Source: Lentzea sp. NEAU-D7
GTDB lineage: Bacteria > Actinomycetota > Actinomycetes > Mycobacteriales > Pseudonocardiaceae
Reading direction: 5' to 3'
Assembly: GCF_026242055.1 (NCBI RefSeq)
Contig: NZ_JAPJDL010000007.1
Span: 62,001-126,000 of the forward strand
DNA length: 64,000 nt
In this document: in pieces, positions 1 to 12,101 of the stretch
Layout: the number at the start of each line of letters is the position of its first letter
How positions within the stretch are numbered: the stretch's first letter is position 1
Position numbers and translations under genes: made by a program
Notes under the pieces: model-generated
The model's database searches: none
Seen by the model: the letters and a program-made list of their open reading frames with translations, nothing else
Told to the model about the DNA's origin: nothing

Positions 1-176
1 CGCAGCGCGTCCGCCATCAGCGGCACGTCGAGGATGTCCGGGCAGTTGGTGATGGTCGTGGTGCCCTCGGCCAGCAGGGCCGCCGCCATCAACTTGAGCA
101 CGCTGTTCTTGGCGCCAACGACGTCGACGTCGCCGACCAGCCTTGCGCCACCGTGTACCCGGAAATGCTCGCTCAC
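1..176 (-). CDS. murA: UDP-N-acetylglucosamine 1-carboxyvinyltransferase, N-terminal part (cut by window edge)
   Basis: Only the first 58 codons are present; the gene runs off the left edge. Reading the minus strand from a GTG at 176-174, the product starts [10 protein letters not shown] and contains [18 protein letters not shown], the conserved N-terminal segment of MurA with the Lys-Asn pair that binds the UDP-sugar. The family enzyme transfers enolpyruvate from PEP to UDP-GlcNAc, the first committed step of peptidoglycan synthesis in the cytoplasm. It is divergent from the cobalamin adenosyltransferase gene with only 35 nt between the two starts. Synteny atpC-DUF2550-pduO-murA matches mycobacteria, which supports the call. 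Confidence 0.9.
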   Translation of the reverse strand, partial: MSEHFRVHGGARLVGDVDVVGAKNSVLKLMAAALLAEGTTTITNCPDILDVPLMADAL

Positions 177-211
177 GCGGCAATCCTACGTACGGCTCTA
201 AAGTGCCAGGC

Positions 212-784
212 ATGGCGGTGCATCTCACCAAGATCTACACACGGGTCGGCGACGACGGCACGACCGGACTCGGCGACTTCTCGCGCGTTCCCAAGACCTC
301 TGCACGCATCGAGGCCTACGCGGACGTGGACGAGACGAACGCGTCCCTCGGCGTGGCCCTGGCGCTGGGCCAGCTGGCACCGGACGTCTTCGAGGTGGTG
401 CGCAAGGTGCAGAACGACCTCTTCGACGTCGGAGCGGACCTCTGCACCCCGATCACACCGGACCCGAAGTACCCGCCCCTGCGCGTGACCCAGGCCTACG
501 TGGACCGCCTGGAGGGCTACTGCGACACGTTCAACGAACGCCTGGGCAAGCTCGACTCGTTCATCCTGAACGGGGGCACGCCGGGAGCGGCCCTGCTGCA
601 CCAGGCGCGCACCATCGCCCGCCGCGCGGAACGGCGCACGTGGTCGCTGATCGAAGAGGACGCCGAGCACACGAACGTGCTCACGGCCAAGTACCTGAAC
701 CGGCTCTCGGACCTGCTGTTCATCCTGGCCCGCGTGGCGAACCCGGACGGCGACGTCCTGTGGCAGCCGGGCGAGAACGCCTGA
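212..784 (+). CDS. pduO: Cob(I)alamin adenosyltransferase, PduO family
   Basis: A 190-residue protein from the ATG at 212 (MAVHLTKIYTRVGDDGTTGL). The N-terminal T-x-G-D-x-G-x-T segment that binds ATP and the later RRAERR motif (about residues 153-158) are hallmarks of PduO-type ATP:corrinoid adenosyltransferases, which convert cob(I)alamin to adenosylcobalamin in the cytoplasm. The reading frame stays open upstream to 143, but the conserved family N-terminus begins at 212. No strong ribosome-binding site is seen, and only 35 nt separate it from the divergent murA, so a very short or absent leader is possible. It ends just before a strong palindromic terminator. Confidence 0.92.
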   Translation: MAVHLTKIYTRVGDDGTTGLGDFSRVPKTSARIEAYADVDETNASLGVALALGQLAPDVFEVVRKVQNDLFDVGADLCTPITPDPKYPPLRVTQAYVDRLEGYCDTFNERLGKLDSFILNGGTPGAALLHQARTIARRAERRTWSLIEEDAEHTNVLTAKYLNRLSDLLFILARVANPDGDVLWQPGENA

Positions 785-793
785 CGAACGCGA

Positions 794-825
794 AACGACC
801 CGCCGGGAGAACCCGGCGGGTCGTT
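794..825. terminator. Bidirectional hairpin terminator between convergent genes
   Basis: A perfect 14-bp stem (arms 794-807 and 812-825) closes on the tetraloop AGAA. The ends are A-rich on the left and TT on the right. It lies 10 nt after the plus-strand pduO stop and 11 nt before the end of the minus-strand DUF2550 gene, so it can serve both. Confidence 0.85.
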
Positions 826-835
826 CGCACGAACT

Positions 836-1267
836 TCAGGAAGCCCAGGGAATGGACCGCCCGGGCGGAGAAGACTCCAACCAGGACAAGAACCCGGTCA
901 GGGCGTCCGGCCCCATGGCGATCTCTACCTCGCCGGAGGCGGACCGGCAGCGCAGCACGGTCGCCCCCACGGGCATGGCGTAGGCCTCGGGCCCGGTCGG
1001 CTCCCGCCGGGCGTCGATCTCCAGGCCGTCCCGCGAGATCAGCTCGTTCGGCCCTGACCCGAGCGAGAGCACCCGGAACCAGGCGAACGAGTCGCCCCGG
1101 TAGTGCCCCACGCCCAGGTGCCAGCCACGCCCGCGATCATCGAACTTGCTGCGCAGGGCGACGTGCACGCCACCCTCACGCAGCAGCCGGATGCGGCGCC
1201 AGGCGAAGCAGGTGATGACGATCGCCACCCCAAGAAGGATCAGGCCGGCAATCTCGGTGATCCCCAC
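836..1267 (-). CDS. DUF2550-family single-pass membrane protein
   Basis: A 143-residue protein from the GTG at 1267, with an N-terminal transmembrane helix (about residues 5-25, rich in I/L/V) followed by a basic stretch WRRIRLL and a soluble domain. The frame is open further upstream to 1330, but that would run into the end of atpC; the GTG start leaves a 22-nt gap after atpC. A DUF2550 protein next to atpC is the arrangement seen in mycobacteria. Function is unknown; co-transcription with atpC is likely here. Confidence 0.8.
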   Translation of the reverse strand: MGITEIAGLILLGVAIVITCFAWRRIRLLREGGVHVALRSKFDDRGRGWHLGVGHYRGDSFAWFRVLSLGSGPNELISRDGLEIDARREPTGPEAYAMPVGATVLRCRSASGEVEIAMGPDALTGFLSWLESSPPGRSIPWAS

Positions 1268-1289
1268 GGCTGCGGCCTCGTGCCCGGTC

Positions 1290-1655
1290 TCAGGCCGACT
1301 GTTCCACGGCCCGCACGCGCGCTGCCGCACGTGCGCGCTCTGCGTCGTCCGCGTCCTGCAGCGCCGTGCGCGCCGCGTCCACGTCGATCTCGCCCGCGAG
1401 CTCGGCGTCCTCGGCGAGGATCGACACGCCGGTGCCGGTCACGGAGAGGAAGCCACCGTGCACGGCGGCGGTGACCAGGCCACCGTCCGTCGTGCGCACG
1501 CGCACCACGCCACCCTCGACCAGCTGGCCGAGCACGGGCTCGTGACCGGGCAGGATGCCGATCTCGCCCTCGGTGGTCTGCGCCGAAACAGAGGTGGCCT
1601 TACCGGACCACAAACGGCGTTCAACGGCGACCAGTTCAACGGTCATCTCGGCCAC
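1290..1655 (-). CDS. atpC: ATP synthase F1 epsilon subunit, separated from the atp operon
   Basis: A 121-residue epsilon subunit: beta-sandwich N-terminus ([31 protein letters not shown]) and an Ala/Arg-rich helical C-terminus ([19 protein letters not shown]). The GTG at 1655 is preceded by GAGGGAG at good spacing; an internal ATG at 1646 is the alternative. Epsilon sits at the F1 foot with gamma and couples rotation to catalysis. It is oddly placed: atpD ends at 8057 behind its own terminator, and about 6.4 kb of unrelated genes intervene, so atpC must have its own promoter in the 106-nt gap shared with the divergent sigma-factor gene. Confidence 0.93.
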   Translation of the reverse strand: MAEMTVELVAVERRLWSGKATSVSAQTTEGEIGILPGHEPVLGQLVEGGVVRVRTTDGGLVTAAVHGGFLSVTGTGVSILAEDAELAGEIDVDAARTALQDADDAERARAAARVRAVEQSA

Positions 1656-1761
1656 GCGTATCTCCCTCGTCGTCTGGAGTCGAACTGAGTCTAAACGGTC
1701 GCCTGACAACCTTGCCGCCCCGCCCGGTGTCAGTACCTCCGACGACCGCCGAAGGGGGGAC

Positions 1762-2250
1762 ATGCAGGACTTCGAGGACTTCGTGGCGTTGCGGTCGCAG
1801 GCGCTGTTGCGCACCGCATACCTGCTGTGCGGCGGCGACAAAGGCGCCGCTGAGGACATTCTGCAGGACGTCCTCATGAACATGTACGGCAAGTGGCGCC
1901 GGATCAGCTCCTCTCCGGAGGCGTACGCACGCGCCGCGCTGGCCAACTCGGCCGCGAACCGGTGGCGACGGCGTTCCCGCAAACCGGAGGCACCGCTGGA
2001 ACTGGGGGCGGTGCCTGCGGCGCGCGGGCACGAGCAACAGGTCGTGGACGCGGACATTGTGGTGCGTGCGTTGGCGCAGCTGCCGAAGAAGATGCGCGCC
2101 GTTCTGGTGCTGCGGTTCTTCGACGACCTCAGCGAGGCGGAGACCGCGCGTGCACTCGGATGCGGCGTCGGCACGGTGAAGAGCCAGACCTCGCGCGGCC
2201 TCGCCCGCATGCGCGAACTGATGGGTGAGCAGGTGCTGACGTGGAGTTGA
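1762..2250 (+). CDS. ECF sigma factor, SigE-like family
   Basis: A 162-residue sigma factor starting at the ATG at 1762 behind GAAGGGGGGA. Region 2 is visible ([20 protein letters not shown], about residues 15-34) and region 4 ([20 protein letters not shown] with the helix-turn-helix [16 protein letters not shown], about residues 97-155). The family directs RNA polymerase to a small regulon and is usually held by a membrane-bound partner. Its stop overlaps the GTG of the next gene by 10 nt, so translation of the two is probably coupled. It is divergent from atpC. Many ECF factors control their own operon, which here could include the shared gap. Confidence 0.9.
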   Translation: MQDFEDFVALRSQALLRTAYLLCGGDKGAAEDILQDVLMNMYGKWRRISSSPEAYARAALANSAANRWRRRSRKPEAPLELGAVPAARGHEQQVVDADIVVRALAQLPKKMRAVLVLRFFDDLSEAETARALGCGVGTVKSQTSRGLARMRELMGEQVLTWS

Positions 2251-3467
2251 AGCAGGCGATGGAGGCCGCGACGGCCGAACTCGACGTGCGGCCGGGATTC
2301 GTGGGGGACGTGATGGCCGGGGGACGACGCAGGCACACGCGCAAGCTGGTGGCGATCACCGCGGCGGTGGCACTGCTGGCAGGCGTGACGACGGGGGTGG
2401 CGCTGACGCGCTCGCCGGAACCGCCGGAGGATCCGCGGCTGACGGCGACGACGACCGGTCCGCACGCCGGCGACTCCGAACTCATCGCGACCGCGCTGCA
2501 CCTATGGGACGAGGCGCAGAAGCAGCCGTGGAAGCCGTACGAGCCCGTGACGGAAGTCTCAAAGCGAGCGAACGTGTTCTGGACGGGACAGACCCCTTCA
2601 GGCCCGATCGCCCTCGTCGCGCAGGAGGTGCGGGTGCGCGACTCCGCACGGCCCGCGACCCTCGTGGGCCTGGTCGCCGACGGCGCGGTGGCGGGCCGCG
2701 AGGTCGTGCAGGCGGAAGCCAGGGACAACGAGACGGGGCTGTACCGCTTCGGTCCTCTCGGCGACCACTACGTGGTGCTGACGCTGGGCAGGACGGTCTC
2801 CTGGTCGTTGAAACCGGCGCGCGGTCCGGACAACCGCCTTGCTCGCGTTTGGGCGACGGCCCCGCACGACGAGGACGGCGTCGTGTTCACGGTGGCTCCG
2901 CTGGCCGATCGGCCGGTGTTCGTGCGCGGCGACTCCGTGCCGCAACCCGACGACTTCACCCGGCAGCCGATCCTCAGCAGGTACGACTACCGGCCGGACC
3001 GCGCGTTCGTGCCCCACCCCGGTCTGGGCTGGAGCGGGCAGAACTGCGCGACGGGCACGCCCGAGGAGCGACGGACGCCGCCGGGGACGAAGGCGGACGA
3101 CCCGAAGCGCGAGCTGCAGAAGCGGGCACTGCTCGACTACCTGGTCGGCTGGGACGTGACCGGCGACTGGAGCGTCTGCGCGTGGCTGCCGGACGGTCGT
3201 TACGCGTTGATGTTCGAGGCCTACGGAGAGCTGTACGGCGCGCTCTACCAGCCGGACGGCACGTTCAGCGCGCCCGTGCTCGGCGGCAGGGCGGTCAAGG
3301 GCGAGCCCGCGGTGCTGGCGTTGCCGGACGGTCAGGGCACGATCGTCGCCGACTTCGGCGCCACCATCGGCCCGCAGGAGCGCGACCACGCCTGGCTGGC
3401 GCCCGCCGGCACCAAGGAGGTCACCGTGCGGCAGCAGGGCGTCCCCAAGGTCGTTCAGCTCCCCTAA
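2241..3467 (+). CDS. Membrane-anchored partner of the ECF sigma factor (candidate anti-sigma/sensor), unknown family
   Basis: A 408-residue protein from the GTG at 2241, overlapping the sigma gene. The first 40 residues are cytoplasmic, with a basic GGRRRHTRK just before one transmembrane helix (about residues 37-58, [19 protein letters not shown]). The remaining 350 residues are presumably outside the membrane and rich in W, P, G and D. No recognised anti-sigma zinc motif (HxxxCxxC) is present, so the regulatory role is inferred only from position and topology. It converges with the ABC transporter genes, leaving 7 nt between the stops. Confidence 0.6.
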   Translation: MELKQAMEAATAELDVRPGFVGDVMAGGRRRHTRKLVAITAAVALLAGVTTGVALTRSPEPPEDPRLTATTTGPHAGDSELIATALHLWDEAQKQPWKPYEPVTEVSKRANVFWTGQTPSGPIALVAQEVRVRDSARPATLVGLVADGAVAGREVVQAEARDNETGLYRFGPLGDHYVVLTLGRTVSWSLKPARGPDNRLARVWATAPHDEDGVVFTVAPLADRPVFVRGDSVPQPDDFTRQPILSRYDYRPDRAFVPHPGLGWSGQNCATGTPEERRTPPGTKADDPKRELQKRALLDYLVGWDVTGDWSVCAWLPDGRYALMFEAYGELYGALYQPDGTFSAPVLGGRAVKGEPAVLALPDGQGTIVADFGATIGPQERDHAWLAPAGTKEVTVRQQGVPKVVQLP

Positions 3468-3474
3468 GCGGTGT

Positions 3475-5205
3475 CTAGGCGCCGTGCCAGGAACGCCAGA
3501 GCGTCGCGTAAGTGCCGTCTCTGGCGACCAGGTCGTCGTGGGATCCCAACTCCACGACACGACCCGCGTCCACGACCGCGATCCGGTCGGCGTCACGCGC
3601 GGTCTGCAGGCGGTGCGCGATCGCGATCACCGTGCGTCTCTCCCGCACGGCCGCGATCGCGCGCTCCGCGTGCCTGGCCGTGGCCGGGTCGAGCGAGGAC
3701 GTCGCCTCGTCCAGCACCAGCGTGTGCGGATCGGCGACCTCGACGCGTGCGAGCGCCAGCTGCTGCGCCTGGGCGGGATCCAGCTCGAGCCCGCCCGCAC
3801 CGAGGAGCGTGTCCAGGCCTTCGGGCAACTCCTCGAACCACGTCGCGCCGACGGTCCGCAACGCTTCGAGCAACCGGTCGTCCGGAGCGTCCGGGGCCGC
3901 CATCGCGAGGTTCTCCCTGACCGTCCCGATGAACACGTGGTGTTCCTGCGTCACCAGTACGATCCGCTGCTCGCCTGCTGCCGCGAGATCGGCGACGGGC
4001 ACCCCGCCGACGAGCACCGACCCCTCCCCCGGCCGGTCGACGCCCGCGATCAACCGGCCCAGCGTCGACTTGCCCGCGCCGGAGACTCCGACGATCGCCA
4101 GCCGTTCTCCCGGCTGCACCACGAGGTCGACACCGTGCAGGACCTCGTGTCCGTCCACATAGGAGTAGTGGACTCCGCTCACCTCGATGCGGTCGCCCTC
4201 CGGTTCGCGGACGGCGGGCGCGGGTTCGGCGTGGGCCCCGATCCCCTCGATCCGGGCGAAGGACGCGCCGCCGCGCTGCAGGAACTCGACCCAGAACAGG
4301 ATGCGGTCCATCGGCTCGACCAGCCGCCAGACCCACAACACCGCCGTGACGACGACCTCGATCCGCACACCGTCGGCCGCGTAGAAGAAGCCACCGACGA
4401 GCAGCACCAGCACGGCCGGCAGGGTGTTCACGAAGGTGGTCACCGGGAACAGCACGTTCCTGAGCGCGAGCGTCCGCAGCCGAGCCCGGTACGACCGCGC
4501 GACGGTGCCGTCCGCGGCGGCCAGCATCCGGGCCCTCAGGCCGTACGTCTCGATCGTCCGGCTGCCCTCGCCGACCGCCGCGGACATCTCCGCGACGTCA
4601 CCGTTGGCCTCGCTCTCCGCGAGGTACGCGTCGCGCGCACGGGCGAGGTACCAGCGCACCACCCACACCACGAACGGCATGCCGACCAGCGAGACGAGGC
4701 CGAGCACCGGGTCCAGCCAGAACACCGCCACGAACACGACCAGGAGGTGTGTGGCGCCCGCGAGCACCTCGGGCACGCTGTCCCGCAACGCCTGGCCGAC
4801 CACGCCGACGTCGCTCGTCACGCGGGTCATCAGGTCGCCGGTGCTCAGCCGGTCGACCACCCGCGCGGGCAACGCCAGCGTGCGCGTCACCGCCTCCTCC
4901 CGCAGCGAGGCCAGGAACCGTTCACCGAGCCTCGCCGCCCGCAACGCGCTGTACCGCACCAGCACCAGGTGCACGACGGCCGCACCGAGCACCCCGAGCG
5001 CGAGCTGGTCCACAGTGGACGGCGTCAGCGAGCCGGCCTCCACCCCGCCGACGATCTTGCCGAGCAGGTACGGCCCGACGAGCCCCGACAACGCCGAGAG
5101 CGCGGTGAGCACGAGCACCGCGGCCAGCGCACGCCGTTCGCCCCGGAGCAGCCGCGCCGCGGCCTGCCGCACCTCGCGGCGGTCCGCGATCGGCAGCCCG
5201 GTCAT
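3475..5205 (-). CDS. ABC exporter half-transporter with intact ATP-binding motifs but degenerate signature
   Basis: A 576-residue type IV ABC exporter subunit: six-helix membrane domain (about residues 20-310) then a nucleotide-binding domain. Walker A GVSGAGKST (373-381), Q-loop VTQEHHVF, Walker B LVLDEATSSLD with the catalytic Glu, and H-loop IAHRL are canonical. The signature LSGGQ is replaced by LDPAQ near residue 475. Start is the ATG at 5205, which overlaps the TGA of the partner gene as ATGA; a longer frame to 5250 is open. With its partner it should form a heterodimer with one working ATP site. Substrate unknown. Confidence 0.88.
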   Translation of the reverse strand: MTGLPIADRREVRQAAARLLRGERRALAAVLVLTALSALSGLVGPYLLGKIVGGVEAGSLTPSTVDQLALGVLGAAVVHLVLVRYSALRAARLGERFLASLREEAVTRTLALPARVVDRLSTGDLMTRVTSDVGVVGQALRDSVPEVLAGATHLLVVFVAVFWLDPVLGLVSLVGMPFVVWVVRWYLARARDAYLAESEANGDVAEMSAAVGEGSRTIETYGLRARMLAAADGTVARSYRARLRTLALRNVLFPVTTFVNTLPAVLVLLVGGFFYAADGVRIEVVVTAVLWVWRLVEPMDRILFWVEFLQRGGASFARIEGIGAHAEPAPAVREPEGDRIEVSGVHYSYVDGHEVLHGVDLVVQPGERLAIVGVSGAGKSTLGRLIAGVDRPGEGSVLVGGVPVADLAAAGEQRIVLVTQEHHVFIGTVRENLAMAAPDAPDDRLLEALRTVGATWFEELPEGLDTLLGAGGLELDPAQAQQLALARVEVADPHTLVLDEATSSLDPATARHAERAIAAVRERRTVIAIAHRLQTARDADRIAVVDAGRVVELGSHDDLVARDGTYATLWRSWHGA

Positions 5206-6707
5206 CGGCTCTCCTCCAGGTGCACGACCTGATCCGCCTGGTTCGCCCACAACGGCGACGACGACACGACGACCGTGGTCCGCCCCGACCGCCTCTCCCG
5301 CACCCTCTTCGCCACCGCCGCCTCGGTCACCGCGTCCAGGGCGGACGTCGGCTCCACCAGCACGAGCAGATCCGGTTCGCTCAGCAACGCCCGCACGAGC
5401 CGCAGCCGTTGCCGCTGGCCGCCGGACACGTTGCGGCCCTGCGACTCCAGGGGTGAGTCGAGGCCGTCCGGCATCGCCTCCACGACGTCCACCGCGGCCG
5501 CCGCGTACAACGCCTCGTCCAGTTCGCGGTCACTGTGCACCGCCACCGACACCGCCTCGCGCACCGTCCCCGGGAACAGGTAGTCGTCGTTGTCCGCGAC
5601 CACGCCCGGCAGCCGGTCGACGGCGTCCCTCGCCAGCGTCGCGTTCGCCGAGACGACCACGGTCAGCGCGCCGGTCTTCACGTCCAGCGGCACGGAATCG
5701 GCGTCCGGCTCCTCTGGCTGCAACCGGAGAACGTCGATGACCCGCCGCGCCGACACCAGCGCACGGGGAATCGCGTCCGCCCCTTCCATGAAGAACCCGA
5801 CCGGCACGGTCAGCGTGGTGACGTACAGGTAGACGGCGATCATCTCCTCGATCGAGATGGCGCCGGAGACCGCCATGCGCGCCACGATCCACGTGACGAC
5901 GGCGAGGAACAACGCGGGCAGCCCCCACGTCAGCGCCTGCACCCAGCTCAGCCACGCCGACACCCGGTAGCCGTCTTCGAGGACCTCCCGCGACAGGGCC
6001 CGGAACCGCGACTCGAACGCCGGCTTCCCGCCGATCCCGGACAGCACCCGCAACCCGCCCACGATGTCCCCGGCCCGCGCACTCAGCTCACCCTGCCGCT
6101 GCCGGTACCCGGCCTCCACGGCGTGCAACCGGCTCAGGACGGGCCCCGTCACCACGGCGAGCACCGGCACCCCGAGCAGCACCACCACAGCCACCAACGG
6201 CGAGATCCGCACCAGCAACACCGCCGTGGCCACGTACGCGACCACGGCACCCACTCCGGGCCCGGTACTGGTCAGCGCGTGCGCGATCCGCGCCGTGTCG
6301 CCGTTCTGCAGGTAAGTGAGCTCCCCTGTGGACAGCTTCCGCCGGACCACCCCGCCGAGCCGGGTGACGTGCCGGACGACGATCTGGACCGTGCGCAGCG
6401 AGGCGTCGGTCCGCACCAGCGTCATCGTGCGGTGGCGGGCGATGAAGACCAGTGCCAGGCCCAGGCCCACCGCGAGCAGAGCGCCGCACCAGCCCAGCAA
6501 CGCGGTCCTGTCGCCGCCCCGCACACCGGCCTCGACCGCTCGCGAGATGAGGTACGGCGGCAGGATCAGCCCGCACATCGACAGCGAGCCCCACCACGCC
6601 CCGGCGAGCACCCGCCCGCGTTGCACGAGCACGAGCCACCACAGGTACCGCCAGGGCGAGCGGACGTCCGGCGTCCCCGGGTCGTCGTGCGGAACGTGTC
6701 GGGCCAT
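5202..6707 (-). CDS. ABC exporter half-transporter lacking Walker A, signature intact
   Basis: A 501-residue partner of the next gene. The membrane domain (about residues 20-310) is complete, but the nucleotide-binding domain is short (about 170 residues): where Walker A should be the protein reads LTVVVSANATLARDAVDRL, with no GxxGxGKS/T. The signature NVSGGQRQRL is perfect (426-435), Walker B is altered (LLVLVEPTSALD, Asp to Val), and the H-loop His is lost (VVSSSP). Taken with the partner's broken signature, only the composite site (partner Walker A plus this signature) can hydrolyse ATP. The frame is continuous, so the loss looks evolved, not a frameshift. Confidence 0.85.
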   Translation of the reverse strand: MARHVPHDDPGTPDVRSPWRYLWWLVLVQRGRVLAGAWWGSLSMCGLILPPYLISRAVEAGVRGGDRTALLGWCGALLAVGLGLALVFIARHRTMTLVRTDASLRTVQIVVRHVTRLGGVVRRKLSTGELTYLQNGDTARIAHALTSTGPGVGAVVAYVATAVLLVRISPLVAVVVLLGVPVLAVVTGPVLSRLHAVEAGYRQRQGELSARAGDIVGGLRVLSGIGGKPAFESRFRALSREVLEDGYRVSAWLSWVQALTWGLPALFLAVVTWIVARMAVSGAISIEEMIAVYLYVTTLTVPVGFFMEGADAIPRALVSARRVIDVLRLQPEEPDADSVPLDVKTGALTVVVSANATLARDAVDRLPGVVADNDDYLFPGTVREAVSVAVHSDRELDEALYAAAAVDVVEAMPDGLDSPLESQGRNVSGGQRQRLRLVRALLSEPDLLVLVEPTSALDAVTEAAVAKRVRERRSGRTTVVVSSSPLWANQADQVVHLEESR

Positions 6708-6723
6708 GCACCCGACCTTGCCA

Positions 6724-7890
6724 TCAGCCGGCGGGCGCCACGACCGATTTCGCCTTCAGCCCAATCGCACCAACGGCCGTTGCGCCCAACGCCGCTACGA
6801 GCGCGAACGCGTAGAAGCCCCACGGGTGCGCCAATCCAGCCGTGAGCAACGCACCGCCGAGCAACGGCCCGCTGATGGCGCCCAGCCGTCCGATCCCAGC
6901 GGCCCATCCGATACCCGTGGCCCGGTTCTCCTCGTAAACCCGCCCCGCGTAGGCGTACACGAGCACCTGCGCGCTGAACACGAAGCACCCGGCCAGCAAC
7001 ACGGCCACGTACACGCCCACACCCGGCAGCTTGATGCTCAGCAGGGCCAGGAACACCACGGCGGCGGCGAACCACCCGATGGCTGCGGGCCTGATCCCGA
7101 TCCGGTCGGCGACCGCTCCGGCGATCAGAAGTCCCACCACAGCACCGATGTTGAGCGTGAGCAACAACGCCAGCGCCGTACCGAGCTCGTACCCGGCGCT
7201 GCGCATGATCTGCGGCAGCCACGTGTTCAGCCCGTACACGAGCAACAGCCCCATGAACGACGCCACCCAGAACGCGATCGTCGCCTTCCGCAGGCCCGGC
7301 TTGAACAGCGAACCGACGGCCTCCAGCGCGGGAGCCGTGCGCGCCGCCGTCTCCGGCAAGTGCTTGACCATCAACGGGATCAGCACCAGCGCCGGTGCCG
7401 CGCCCACCACGAACAGCGACCGCCAGCCCAGCTGCGGGATGAGCACGATCCCCAGCAGCGCCGTGATGACCGCACCGACGTGATAGCCGGTCATGATGAG
7501 CGTCGTGGCCCGCCCGCCCTGCTGCGGCCGCGCCTCGTTGACCAGCGCGATCGCCGTGGGCAGGCACCCGCCGAGGCCGAGCCCCGCGAGGAACCTGAGG
7601 ATCCCGAACGTCGTCGCGTCCGGCGCGAACGCACAGGCCAGCGTGAACACGGAGAACCCGGCCACGGCGTAGATCATCACCTTGCGGCGCCCGATGACGT
7701 CCGTGATGGTCCCGATGACCAGCGCGCCGAGCATCATCCCGACCAGGCCGGCCGTGGAGACCGCGCTGGCGCTCGCCGTCGTGAGCAGCTTCTCCTGCAA
7801 CAGCACAGGGATCACCGTGCCGAGCACCACGAGGTCAAAGCCGTCGAGCAGGACAGCGGTCCAGCACAGCGGCAGCACCCATTTGTTCAC
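6724..7890 (-). CDS. MFS transporter, aromatic acid:H+ symporter-like
   Basis: A 388-residue, 12-helix major facilitator. The first helix carries LLDGFDLVVLGTVIP, the D-G-x-D pattern typical of the aromatic-acid:proton symporter (PcaK/BenK) group, and the 2-3 loop has the MFS motif ITDVIGRRKVM. Substrate is not determinable; uptake of an aromatic carboxylate is a guess from the family. It lies between the ABC exporter genes and the terminator that closes the main atp operon, on the same strand, 16 nt upstream of the ABC pair, so these three probably form one unit. Confidence 0.8.
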   Translation of the reverse strand: MNKWVLPLCWTAVLLDGFDLVVLGTVIPVLLQEKLLTTASASAVSTAGLVGMMLGALVIGTITDVIGRRKVMIYAVAGFSVFTLACAFAPDATTFGILRFLAGLGLGGCLPTAIALVNEARPQQGGRATTLIMTGYHVGAVITALLGIVLIPQLGWRSLFVVGAAPALVLIPLMVKHLPETAARTAPALEAVGSLFKPGLRKATIAFWVASFMGLLLVYGLNTWLPQIMRSAGYELGTALALLLTLNIGAVVGLLIAGAVADRIGIRPAAIGWFAAAVVFLALLSIKLPGVGVYVAVLLAGCFVFSAQVLVYAYAGRVYEENRATGIGWAAGIGRLGAISGPLLGGALLTAGLAHPWGFYAFALVAALGATAVGAIGLKAKSVVAPAG

Positions 7891-8007
7891 GCGCTCTTCC
7901 TCCTCGTCGAGGTGCCCTGGTGTTGCCGAGCATGGTGCGACGGCAGGGCCCGCGACCGGGAGGGCGGTTTCCGTCCAACGGAAACGTCATGTGCTCCGGA
8001 AACGCCG

Positions 8008-8045
8008 GAAGGGCCGTCCCTCCACAAAGGAGGAACGGCCCTTCG
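8008..8045 (-). terminator. Terminator closing atpIBEFHAGD
   Basis: A long GC-rich stem: AAGGGCCGT-CCCTCC pairs with GGAGG-A-ACGGCCCTT around an ACAAA loop, 12 nt past the atpD stop. It separates atpD from the inserted MFS/ABC block and thus from atpC. Confidence 0.8.
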
Positions 8046-8056
8046 GAGAACCTAGC

Positions 8057-10400
<2,344 letters not shown>

Positions 10401-10408
10401 GGCTCAGA

Positions 10409-12055
10409 TCACTTCTTGGTGGGCTCGGGCTTGTGGACCTTCACCGACTCCTGGGCGACCTTGTCGGCGTCCATCGCCTTCTCGGACGCCTCGTTGACGA
10501 TCGTCGTGCCGTCCGAAGCGGTGAACTGCTTCTTGAACTCGGTCACGGCGGCGACAACGCGCTGCTGAGCGTCCTCGGGGAACTTCTTGGTCTCCACGAT
10601 GGAGCCCAGCAGGTCCGCGTGGTTGCGGCGCAGCGAGTCCTTGAAGTCCGCGACGAACCGGCGGATGTCGGCGACGGGGACGTCGTCCAGGTGACCCTTG
10701 GTCGCGGCGAAGATCTCGACGACCTGCTCCTCGACGGGGACCGGGGAGTACTGGCCCTGCTTGAGCAGCTCGACCAGACGGGCACCGCGGTCCAGCTGGG
10801 CGCGCGACGCGGCGTCGAGGTCGGACGCGAACGCGGAGAAGGCCTCCAGCTCGCGGAACTGCGACAGGTCCAGACGCAGCGAGCCCGCGACGTCCTTCAT
10901 CGCCTTGATCTGCGCGGCACCACCGACGCGGGAAACGGAGATACCCACGTTGACGGCCGGGCGGACACCGGCGTTGAACAGGTCGGACTCGAGGAAGCAC
11001 TGACCGTCGGTGATCGAGATGACGTTGGTCGGGATGTACGCCGACACGTCGTTCGCCTTGGTCTCGATGATCGGGAGACCCGTCATCGAACCGCCGCCGA
11101 GGTCGTCCGAGAGCTTCGCGCAACGCTCGAGGAGACGCGAGTGCAAGTAGAAGACGTCGCCGGGGTAGGCCTCGCGGCCCGGCGGGCGGCGCAGCAGCAG
11201 CGAGATCGCGCGGTACGCCTCGGCCTGCTTGGTCAGGTCGTCGAAGATGATCAGGACGTGCTTGCCCTGGTACATCCAGTGCTGGCCGATGGCGGAGCCG
11301 GTGTACGGCGCCAGCCACTTGAAGCCGGCGGAGTCAGAAGCGGGGGCGGCGACGATCGTCGTGTACTCGAGTGCGCCCGCCTCCTCCAGCGCGGCCTTGA
11401 CGCCCGCGATGGTGGAGCCCTTCTGGCCGATGGCGACGTAGACGCAGCGGACCTGCTGCTTCGGGTCGCCCGACTCCCAGGCCTTCTTCTGGTTGATGAT
11501 CGTGTCGATGCAGACCGCGGTCTTGCCGGTCTTGCGGTCACCGATGATCAGCTGACGCTGACCGCGACCGATCGGGGTCATCGCGTCGATGGCCTTGATG
11601 CCGGTCTGCATCGGCTCGGACACCGGCTGGCGCTGCAGCACGGACGCGGCCTGCAGCTCCAGGGCGCGGGTGTCGTCGGCGACGATGTCACCGAGGCCGT
11701 CGATCGGCGTACCCAGCGGGTTGACGACACGACCGAGGAAGCCGTCGCCGACCGGCACGGACAGGACCTTGCCCGTCCGGCGGACCTCCTGGCCCTCTTC
11801 GATCTTGTCGAAGTCACCGAGGATGACCGCACCGATGTTGCGGACCTCGAGGTTCAGGGCGACGCCGAGGACGCCACCGGGGAACTCGAGCAGCTCGTTG
11901 GTCATCGTGCCCGGAAGGCCCTCGACGATGGCGATGCCGTCGTAGGTCTCGGAGACGGTACCGACCTCTTCCCGGCTGACCTCCGGGGAGTAGCTCGAGA
12001 CGTACTTCTCGATCGCACTGCGGATCTCGTCCGACGAGATCGTCAGCTCCGCCAT
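10409..12055 (-). CDS. atpA: ATP synthase F1 alpha subunit
   Basis: A 548-residue alpha subunit from the ATG at 12055 ([20 protein letters not shown]). The P-loop is [13 protein letters not shown] and the family region [20 protein letters not shown] is present. Alpha forms the non-catalytic nucleotide sites of the F1 ring. The C-terminus is extended beyond the usual end by a charged tail (VHKPEPTKK), as in other high-GC actinobacteria. It is co-oriented with atpH upstream (46-nt gap) and atpG downstream. Confidence 0.95.
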   Translation of the reverse strand: MAELTISSDEIRSAIEKYVSSYSPEVSREEVGTVSETYDGIAIVEGLPGTMTNELLEFPGGVLGVALNLEVRNIGAVILGDFDKIEEGQEVRRTGKVLSVPVGDGFLGRVVNPLGTPIDGLGDIVADDTRALELQAASVLQRQPVSEPMQTGIKAIDAMTPIGRGQRQLIIGDRKTGKTAVCIDTIINQKKAWESGDPKQQVRCVYVAIGQKGSTIAGVKAALEEAGALEYTTIVAAPASDSAGFKWLAPYTGSAIGQHWMYQGKHVLIIFDDLTKQAEAYRAISLLLRRPPGREAYPGDVFYLHSRLLERCAKLSDDLGGGSMTGLPIIETKANDVSAYIPTNVISITDGQCFLESDLFNAGVRPAVNVGISVSRVGGAAQIKAMKDVAGSLRLDLSQFRELEAFSAFASDLDAASRAQLDRGARLVELLKQGQYSPVPVEEQVVEIFAATKGHLDDVPVADIRRFVADFKDSLRRNHADLLGSIVETKKFPEDAQQRVVAAVTEFKKQFTASDGTTIVNEASEKAMDADKVAQESVKVHKPEPTKK

Positions 12056-12101
12056 GTCGTTCCTGCTCTCACTTCTTCGTTCTTGGGAAAGGGCTCGGGG
12101 G

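Noticed and set aside
5202-6707. A frameshift hiding Walker A of the second ABC subunit.
   Set aside because: Other frames in this region show no GxxGxGKS/T, and the frame continues smoothly with weakened but recognisable later motifs.
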